Positions 1 to 10,300 of a stretch of DNA of 64,000 nt are shown piece by piece (the stretch's first letter is position 1; the number at the start of each line of letters is the position of its first letter). The notes below the pieces were generated by a model, which made no database searches, was not told the DNA's origin, and saw only the letters and a list, made by a program, of their open reading frames with translations. The stretch comes from Balaenoptera acutorostrata (lineage: Eukaryota > Chordata > Mammalia > Artiodactyla > Balaenopteridae). The position numbers were made by a program, and so were the translations under genes. The stretch covers positions 38,698,282 to 38,762,281 of the forward strand of contig NC_080064.1 of NCBI RefSeq assembly GCF_949987535.1, read 5' to 3'.

Positions 1-442
1 CACAGAGGCGGCAGGGTGGGCCACCAGGGCCTGGCTGCCAGAAGCCAGCACTCATGGTGAGGATAAGAATGAAAAGGGCTGACTCAGGTACAGGCCAGGA
101 GTACAGCGACACCTGGCTGACAGCCCCATGGTGAATAAGCTGATGCAACAGCTGCCGAAGTGACTGCTGAGCAGCCACATCAGAGAACAGCAGGTGGCGG
201 AACTTGAGGGTGTGCAGGGAACTGGCCAGGGTCTCCAGAACCCTGCGGTTGGGCTCAGCCACCAGCTCAGTTGCACCCTGCAGCATGTTGCAGATGGTGA
301 GCTGCCGGACATGGCGGGAGCTATGCAGGAGAGGTGAGAAGCGCTGGTCACAAAGACGCCTGTCAGAAGACACATCAATGGTCCCACGTAGAACATGGGA
401 AAAAAAGGCCTCCATAAACTTGGCTCGCCAACAGGTCACGCT
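1..442 (-). CDS. LRRC41: LRRC41 coding exon 4, partial
   Basis: The exon begins at 442 after the acceptor ctgctttcag and is open to the window edge. It encodes about 147 residues starting [20 protein letters not shown] and including [19 protein letters not shown]. This frame, not the overlapping open frames on either strand, carries the homology. The donor of this exon lies outside the window. Confidence 0.95.
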
Positions 443-3400
443 CTGAAAGCAGAGAACATTCCAGACAGCTGTGATACTAAGTGCTACCCATGGAACCCAG
501 TTTCCTTCCTTCCAATAGCTAGCTGTTTACTGAGCCAGGTAATGTTCTAAATAATGTATACAAATTCATTTAATCCTCACATCTTTGAGGTATATATTAC
601 TATTAGATCCATTTTACAGGTAAGAAAACCAAGGCACAAATGTTATTGCCTATGGTTACACAGTTAAGGGGCAGGATTAGGATCTGAACCCAGGAGGGAA
701 TTCCTTGGTGATCCAGTGGTTAGGACTCTGAGCTCTCACTTCTGAGGGCCCAGGTTCAATCCCTGGTCGGGGAACTAAGATCCCACAAGCTGCACGGCGT
801 AGCCAAAAAAAAAAAAAAAGATTTGAACCCAGGAAATTTGGTTCCAGAGACTATTGCTATAGTGCCTCCCAAATGAAACACTCAACCCTGTAAGTTCTTC
901 CACACTTGTTTTTAGAACCTGATCCTAACTTTCCATTCTTAACACTACCACCTTTGTTCAGACCCTTATCACCTAACACCTGGCTACTTCATTAGCTTCC
1001 TGATTCCTCTGCTTGTTCCCCTTCCCAAACTTTTGCACAAGTCCACTGGGTTCATCTTTGTATTAAAAAACAAAACTCTCTACATTATTCTCCTTTAAAA
1101 CCCCTAATGTCTCCCCACTGCTTAGGGGATCAGTGCTGCAGCACATTTGAAGTTCCTCAGCCTGGCAGGGAAAGCTGTCCACAATATAGCCTCTGCCTAC
1201 CTGAGAAGCTTTATCTGCCACATCTTGCTCATGAATGCTTTGCTCTGGCGAAACTGGTCACCTCACTGACCCAAACGTGCCTTCTTTTTCCTTTCCTATC
1301 TCTGCCAGAAATGCTCTCCATTGCCAGATCAAATAGACTTCATGAAAGGACCTACGAACATTTTGCTCTTTGAGGCTGTTCGTCTCATTGACTGTCTGCT
1401 CCACTTTCTACCCCTCCCCCTGCCTCTCTTGGAACTCTGATACTGACTACTCAGGTCTTATACGTTGGTAGATATGTCTCATGGTGTTGAGTCTCTGCCT
1501 GTATACACATCTCATCCCAACCAGATTAGAAATTCCTGGAGAGGAGGCAGCAAGTCTTAGTTTTCTCCAAGGCAATACTTTGCTTTGATGGGTATGAGAT
1601 TTCATCAGGCTATTCTGATACATTTAGAAGAACTGAACACAAGTGATTTTTAAGTTTTGATATACATCAGAATTTACTGTGGAGCTTTTTCCCAAAATTC
1701 ATATGCCATGTACCCAGACTTGGTGATTATGTTACATCTGAGGTAAGGTCCAGGCATCTTTTATTTTTTAAACCTTCCCCGGATGATTCTGATGTATATA
1801 TCAGAGATTAGGAATTACTGCTACCTACCCCAAAAGGACACATTGAGACAAATACTGATATTTCTCTAAGTCCCCATTCTTTCCTAAGGTGCATAGAAAG
1901 TCTGATGACTTTGATAAAAGTGCCACCTCTGCCACTATACTCTGGACCTCTTTAAACCTCTTTCTTCATCTGTAAAATGTGGATAATATCACCTGCTTCA
2001 CCGGTTTGTTGTGAAGATCAAATGAGACAGTGCAAGTTTAAAGCACCTTGTAAACTGTAAAATACAAAATGTAACTTCTGTTGTTAATGATAATAATTAC
2101 CCCACATGGGAAATGGGAAATGGGAAATGGGCTGGATGGAGGCAGAGCCTGTTAAGCAAGGTGCTTATTCAGCCTGAAGGTAGTGGGGCCTGAGGTTCCC
2201 AAAGGCTAAAAATAAGATACTTCCTCTGGTATCTACCCTGCCTCCGTGCATTCCCTCATACCAGATTGACCCTCAGTTTATATGAGGTTCTTGGCAGGAG
2301 GTGGGCCCCTATTCTCAGGCAAAAGTGTCATTCCCTTTGCCCTAGCTATTCCCCAAGACCCTGCTGTGGTAATAATTAGGAACGACTTCATGTTTAAGCT
2401 AACTGCATAGCAGCAACCAGTGAGAAAGGCCCCTCCAGCAGCAGTGTGGGGGCCTGAGGGCAGCAGGAAAAAAATACCTGGCAACCAAATCTCTACTCAG
2501 CCTTAAGTGGAAGCAAAGAGGCTATTCCTGAATCCTTTAATCCTGCCTCATTCTAGCACTTTTTTCACACATTTGCTGGCCCACACAGCCTTGAAAAATA
2601 CTTGCAGGTATCCCTAGCAAGGCTTCAACTTCACAAGTGAAATAGATGGTTACCACGAGATCTGGGCCTAAAATATGGACAAAGATGTGAACATGAAACA
2701 AGATATTGTGGCTGTTTCCGACTATAAGGCATGTGGAATATGAACTTTAGATAACTAAATACTTGGGTTTTTCAGACATTTTATTGGTTTACAAAGACAA
2801 TAGGAGAGAATATTTGAAATTGGAACACCCCAGACCTGTGATAACCACAGTGAAAGCAGCATGACATAGTGATTAAGAGCATGCACTCCAGAGGCAGACT
2901 GCCTCAACTTGAATCTCAGGTCTGCCATTCGTGAACTGTCACCTTAGGTAAGTCACTTTTCCTCTTTCTGCCTCAGTTTCATCATCTGTACACTGAGGAA
3001 GATAACTATACCTACATGACAGAGTTGTTGTGAAAATTAAATGAGTATGTAAAATTAGTTGACGACTATTGCAATGGCTTCTTTCTCATGAATTAATGCA
3101 TAAGCAGGTATCAATTCACTGTATTTTATTCCATTACCACCTTGTAGAAGACTCTATGCTAAAACTTAAAAGCTGAAAAATACCTGAGAGATCTAGTCCA
3201 AGCCACTCATTTTGTGGACTCGTACACTATAGTTCAGACAATGCAAAGTGATTTAAATACTTTCTTTTGGGGGAGAGTAGGGGAAATGAGGCACCACCAA
3301 AGAGGTGACATGACATTTGCTTACCAACACAATTAGTCCTTGGCCCATCCACAACGGGCTGGCAGCTCAGGTACTGGTAGGGAAGGAAGAAGTGTGTACA

Positions 3401-4290
3401 AACTAGGGAGAGCTAAATATTTTCTTGTACTAAACTGTTAGAGCCTGCAAATGCTCATAAACTATATATCGTCCACTGTTTTTCTGATAACAGAAATATT
3501 GTTTGTGGAACTATAAGGAAGCAAATCAAAAATCATGTGTAAACCAACTTTTTGGAGTGTATATGTATATGTGATGAGCTATAAGTATTTGTGTTTTTAA
3601 CACTGAGACAATTCTGAACAGTTTCAAATGCTGGGCTTTTTTTTTAAACATTACATATCACCACATCATTAAACATTTTTACCACCACGTATTTAAATAT
3701 TTTTAGAATGACTTTATTAATACTTTGAAAATATGGATGTACTATATTTAATAATTTCTATATTATTGAATACTTAAATTGTTTCTAGCTTTTTATATTA
3801 AACTTTGCTGTAATGAACATCTGGAAATAAATCTTCATGAGTATCTCAATTTTATATACCATAAGATATATACTTCTTAAAATTTCTAGTTGAAGAATTT
3901 GAATATTTTAAAGACTCTTGACAATTATCACCAGATTGCCCACCAAGAAAGTTGTAACATTTCTGCTCCCACCAACAGCATATTAAAATGCAAGTCCTAC
4001 CCATCCCTGGAATTATCTTTTAAAACAAAACCAAATTAAAACAAGACTTCACTAATTTAAGAGGTATAATTTTACTTTCCCATTTTTTTTTATTATTAAT
4101 GAGATTGAACATTTTTTACTTTATTGGAGATTTTTGTATATTTTGAAACTTGTCCAAATCTATATTCATTTTATTCTACTGTTCGCCTCTGTCTTATCTT
4201 CTGTATCCTTTTATTTTGCAAATATTGTTGCAAACATTCTTTTACGTACCTTTTAAATTGTATTTATAGTGGTTTTTTTTTACATACCTT

Positions 4291-4330
<40 letters not shown>

Positions 4331-7300
4331 AATATCTGTTTCTTTTTTTTTTTTTTTAATGATTATTCTGTGTTTATTTTATTTATTTTATTAATGGCTG
4401 TGTTGGGTCTTCGTTTCTGTGCGAGGGCTTTCTCTAGTTGTGGCAAGCGGGGGCCACTCTTCATCACGGTGCGCGGGCCTCTCACTATCGTGGCCTTCTC
4501 TTGTTGCGGAGCACAGGCTCCAGACGCGCAGGCTCAGTAACTGTGGCTCATGGGCCCAGCCGCTCCGCGGCATGTGGGATCTTCCCAGACCAGGGCTCGA
4601 ACCCGTGTCCCCTGCATTGGCAGGCAGATTCTCAACCACTGTGCCACCAGGGAAGCCCTACATACCTTTTAAATTGTATTTATAGTGTTGGCATTTTATG
4701 TGGCCAGATGTGTCCATATTTTCTTTTTTGGTTCTGCCTATTTACTAGCACTCTCCACCCTGAGATTAGATAACCAGTCACCTTTATTCTTTTTTAAAAT
4801 TGTTTTGTGCTTTTACTTTTTACAATGTAATCTTTAATCTATATAGAAATTGAGTATACTGTAAAGTGAGGCACTAACTTAATTTTTCCAAATGGTTAAC
4901 CAGTTACTAGAGAATCATTGACTGAATAATCCTTCATTTCCCCATTGCTTTTTCTCCAGAATATCTATTTTATTCTGCAGATCTCTTAATAAACATATAC
5001 ACTAGTACTACACAGTTTGAAATACTATTGCTCTATGAGCAATCAGGTGCTCTGTCTATCTTGCTCACCACTGTATACCTAGAACCTAGCGTAGTGCCTG
5101 GAACTGAATAGTCACTCAATAACTGTTTGAATTATGAATGAAGTGAAGGTTACTGTTATGCAAAAGTGGGAAGTGGAAGCAGACACCGTCTGGAATGGAT
5201 ATGCTCCAAGTCAGGACTTGTGTGTAGGTGACTGTTAGGCCACCAGGCCTGGGGCATCCTATATATTCTGAAATACTCTGAGACAAGGAAACAGATAACA
5301 AATAGACATTCCTTCCCAGGAAGCTTGAGATAATGGTGGAAAAAGCTTTCTCAAAGAGAAAGATATTACAGTCTCCATCACCTGCTAGTCAACCATGCTA
5401 CTTGGGAGACACTGTGACAAAGTGAATCTCATGTTTCTTTAAAGGTTGCAGGAAGCTGTTGCCGTTTCTCAACATTCTTGTGTCCACTTCTCTTCCTCAT
5501 GAGGCCTAACTCCTGTACATAATGCCTGATAATTTCATTGGGCCTCAATGTCATTATGCTGAGCTCCAGGGGTTGCATCTAGATCTGGAAGTGGAAATGG
5601 AGCTGAATGTTACTGAACCCAGTATATCCCCACAAAATAAATCTCCAATTTCTGATAAGAGCTTGTTCTCTTGTCATTTGGCCTCATTCACTATATAAAA
5701 CCCAGTTCAAATACTACTTCCTAGGAAAGACTTTCTTACTCCCTTTTCCTTCAACCTCCTTGCTACACTCGATCATACCACTTGCCCTACCATACATGAT
5801 GTATTTGTTTGCAGATTTCCCCACTAAACTGATAGTTCCTCAAGATTAGGGATTGTGTCTATACCTTTAATATTCAGCATAAGACGTGGTATGTGGTAAG
5901 TTTGAGTAAATGTTTATTGAACTCAATCTGTCCTGTCATGTCACCTAATTATGGAGCAGCAAAAGGAATTCTGTTTAAATGAGAGCTCCAGTGAGTTATA
6001 TATGAACCAATGAATAATAGAATCTTATTATTCTAAGGGCTAAGAGGACCCCTAAAAGTCATCTTGTCCAATATCTCCAACAATGCCGAACTTCTTCTAT
6101 TGATGCATTACCCTTGTGTCAGGTGGTTATCCAGACTCTATTAAACACTTAGTGATGGGAAGCTTATTACCTCTGGAATTAGCTTGTTTCATCACCAATA
6201 ACCTTAGAGTTTAAAAATTCTACAGTTTAGCAAAAATTTATCCTCCTTTAGCTTCCACCCAGAACAAGTCTGTTAATCCCTCTTTCAAATATTTCAAGAC
6301 AGTTCATGTTCCCCCAGTCTTCTCTTTTTCAGGAAAAACATCTCCAGTCTTCCAAATGTGACTCACATGATGTGGCTTTGACTTCTTTCTCCATACTCCA
6401 GGGATAGCCTGACCACTGAAGAGTCAAGCAGGTCTATCATCCCCCTTGTCTTTCAGTCTACATTATAGTTACATTAGTTCACACAGCTCAGGATACAGTC
6501 ATTATATGAGTGGCTTCAGCACAATGTAGACTAAACCCTCTTAATCTTTTTTATACTAGCTGCTGCTAAGCCAGACCCCTCCACCCACTACCCTGATGTC
6601 ATGCAATTAGAATTTTTAGACTCAAGTGGAGAGTTGGTTTATTCTGCTAAATTTCATCTTGTTAGGTTTGACCATTGCTCCAGCCCTGTCAAGACCTGAA
6701 TCCAGGTTCTGCCATCCATTGTGATCACTACCTTTCCCTGTTTTGTGTCACCTGCAAACATGGTGAACAAGCAAGTCAGTGACAAATGTCAAATGAAAAG
6801 AACTTTGTGACAAGCCATCAGAGACCTCTTCCCAAATTCATTCCATGCCTGCCCCTGCACTTTACCAGTACCCAGCTTGTGTTTGTGTGCTATTCCTGCT
6901 TTCACTGTGCAAAGTCAGGCCAGAGTTCTACCTGGTGCCTTAACTTACTTCCAAACTGGAAGGCCTTGTCTTCATCAGCTCATCCCATAGTCGGCGCCAA
7001 ATGGCCTGAGTGGAGAGGCCTGTAGAGAGAAATATCACATTTACTTGGCTGCCCCTTGGTCTCCATGAGTGAAGTACATCAGCCTTTTAATGTCCTTTTC
7101 TAGGTTCACAGGAGCAACACGGCAGAGTGGTAAAGAGCACTGGCTCTAACGACAGACTGCCTGGCTTTAAATATCAGCAAACCATAGTCTAGCAGTGTAA
7201 CCCTGGGCAAGTTACTTAATTTTTCTGTACCTCAGTTTCCTTATCTATAAAATGTAGTTAATAATAGCAATTTCACAGAGTTGTTGAAAATATTAAATGA

Positions 7301-10300
7301 GTTTCTCCAGGTAAAGTGCCTAAGACAGTGCTTGGAACAGGGTTAGTTAGATGAATGTTAGCTGTTAACAGATGTGTCCAATGAGGGGTTTGGGAGGCAG
7401 CTTGAAAAATTAGAAAAACTAAGATTCAAAAGATCTGGGTTCGGAACTTCCCTGGTGCTCCAGTGGTAAAGAATCCTCCTTACAATGCAAGGGACCCAGG
7501 TTCGATCCCTGTTCAGGGAACTAAGTTCCCACATGCCGTGGGGCAACTAAGCCCACATGCCACAACTACTGAGCTCGCGCACCTCAACTAGAGGGCCCGC
7601 ATGCTGCAAACTACAGAGCCCACGTGCTCTGGAACCTGCACGCCACAACTATGGAGCCCATGCGCCCTGGAGCCTGCATGCCACAACTAGAGAAGAGAAA
7701 ACCCACATGCCACAACTAGAGAGAAGCCCGGGCACCACAATGAAAGATTCTGCATCCCTCAACGAAGATCCGGCATGCTGCAACTAAGACTCAATGCAGC
7801 CAAAAATAAATAAAATAAATAAAAAATGAATTAAAAAAAAAACAAACATTGTAACTGAAGCTTATTTAAAAAAAAAAAGATCTGGGGCTTCCCTGGTGGC
7901 GCAGTGGTTAAGAATCCGCCTGCCAATGCAGGGGACACAGGGTTCGAGCCCTGGTCTGGGAAGATCCCACATGGTGCAGAGCAATTAAGCCCATGCGCCA
8001 CAACTACTGAGTCTACGCTCTAGAGCCCATGAGCCACAACTACTGAGCCTGTGAGCTACAACTACTGAAGCCCATGTGCCTAGAGCCCGTGCTCTGTAAC
8101 AAGAGAAGCCACTGCAATGAGAAGCCCGCGCACCGCAACTAGAGAAAGCCCATGTGCAGCAACGAAGACCCAATGCAGCCAAAAATAAATAAATTAATTT
8201 AAAAAAAATAACTTAAAAAAAAAAGATCTGTGTTCAGGAATTCCCTGGCTGTCCAGTGGTTAGGACTTGGTGTTTTCACTGCCGGGGCCTGGGTTCAATC
8301 CCTGGTCGGGGAACTAAGATCCCGCAAAAGATCTGGGTTCTATTTGGCTTTGCTATTAATCGCTGTGTGCCTGTGGTTTCTTTTTTATTAGTATAATAGG
8401 GATCACATACTTGTTTTGTGTTTCACAGGACATTGAGAAATCAGATAAGAAAATAGGTGTGAGGGTACTTTTTGAAAAGCATGAAGTTCTATGCAGGTAT
8501 CAGTTGTAATATTTACCTGAAGAACATCATGGTGCCTTGCTTACAATCAGTGACTGAAAAAAAGACAGAAAAACACTCACCTTTCTTGAGGGCAGTTTCC
8601 TCAATCCTCTCCAAGTAATATATATTGAGCAGAGGTAAGATGCTTTGAAGTATTGGGCCTGGGAGGGCTACAAAAACCAAACATAAAATTTACTTTTTTC
8701 TCCCAGAGTTGCAAGCATTATTTATCCTACTGGAAAGGAAAACAGAAGGGCAGACTTCTCACTTGACAAGTGGAACTTATAGAAGCTAACCTAAGTTTAA
8801 TTCAAACTCTGGTCCACTTATCTTCAGCCACTTAGTTGGCAGCTGGAATTTCAGGGGCATGCATGTCTTCAAGGGTGAGATAATCCCACAAAGCAAGCTG
8901 ATAGGCTCATTTAGGAGCTGGCAGTTCACTTCTGCCCAAGTCTAATGGACCATTCCGCATTTAAAAGGTTCTTTTGAATATGTGTGATTAAAAAAAAAGT
9001 CCTTCATAATCTGGGCCCTACTAACTTCTCCAGCTCCCTGCTTTGCCTCCTACACTTCAGCCATACTAAACTACTTCTTTCAGTTACCTAACTCCCTGCT
9101 TTCTGCCTGTGCCTTTGTCATGCTGTTCTCTCCACTGGGAATGTTCTTGCCATTTTCAGCATATCAATTACTCATCTTTCACGTATCGCATGCCCTTTAT
9201 TAAGCCTTTCCTGAATTCCCTTCCCACTCTTCCAAACTGGCCACTTCCATCCTTTGGGCTCCCACTATACCCTGAACTAGCACTTTCCTATGAAGAATAG
9301 AAATAATTAGGCTCTATACTCTTAATTCAACATATCTTAAAAACAAAACTTGCTCTTGCTAACTTCCCTAGATCTGAGAGGCATTACAGTATTGTGGCTA
9401 AATGGTTTAGTCTCTAGATTGGACAAAACTGGGTGAAATCCTGATTGTACCACTTAATTATGAATTCATGGACAAATTAATGTCTTTGAGCCTCAGTTTC
9501 CTCAATTTTAAAATTGAGATAATAATAACTACCTCTTAAGATTATTATTTTTATCCTGTCAAAAGCATCCCTGTCCTGCCAAGAACAAGTCTTAAGATCT
9601 TGATACTTGAGAAAATTCTTTCAAAACTTACATTCCAGGATCTCCTTTTATCTTTACTTATGCAATAACTGAGTCTAGATATCCAAGAGCCTAGTACAAT
9701 TCTTTCTACATAGTAGGTACTCAATGTACCTGCTGAAGAAAAGCATTAATTCCCTATGCTATTATACTAATGTAGTCACTCTACTGCATTCAAGATAAAG
9801 TCCAAGTTCCATATCCTGGCATTCAAGGTATAACATACCTATTCTATTCCTCATTATATCCTTTCCTGCTGCCTTCACTCATTTTCCCCTCCTCTCTCTC
9901 TACACAAAGAAATGCTAGTGCACTACTTCCAGGAAGGCTTTCCTGGCTGTTAGCCCACACTGAGACCTTCCTCCAAAATAGCATTGCTTAGCAGGCCTCT
10001 TACTTGGCCCTTCTAAGAGACCTAGCTTGATTCTGTGTGACTGTCCACCTGGGCTAGGCCCATAGGAGCTCTTCCTCCTCTGTCCATAATGCTCCCCTGT
10101 TTAGCCATCCCCTCTCACAGCCACAGGGATTCTCATCCCGTTATTCACAAACTCCTCTGTACCTTTCTCCATTCTTCTTAAGCCAGGCTCTTCCTTGCTT
10201 CTTTCCAGCCCACATCTTCAATGCTTCCCCTTCCCAACTTCGGGCCTCCACCCCCAGTCCTCTGCCCTCGTAGCCAAGTTTAGCATTCTGGAAGGTCCAG

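Larger units (their letters stand above)
443..6948 (-). other. LRRC41 intron 3 content
   Basis: No gene signal was found. The intron holds MIR, L2, a MER5-like relic, a CR1/L3-like block, a degraded L1-like block and two SINEs, all listed separately. At 2107-2128 there is a short 7-base tandem run of gggaaat. The stretches 2130-2850 and 3070-3600 show nothing that can be named. Confidence 0.7.
7020..8580 (-). other. LRRC41 intron 2 content
   Basis: Holds a MIR (about 7110-7368) and a run of three plus-strand SINEs (7443-8325). The remaining ~250 bases next to exon 2 show nothing recognisable. Confidence 0.75.

Noticed and set aside
52..396. A 114-codon minus-strand open frame at the window start
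   Set aside because: It is a shifted frame over LRRC41 exon 4; the homologous frame is the one running 442 to 1.
7886..7960. tRNA-like A-box/B-box sequences
   Set aside because: They are the tRNA-derived heads of SINEs and do not fold as full tRNA genes; no genuine tRNA gene was found.
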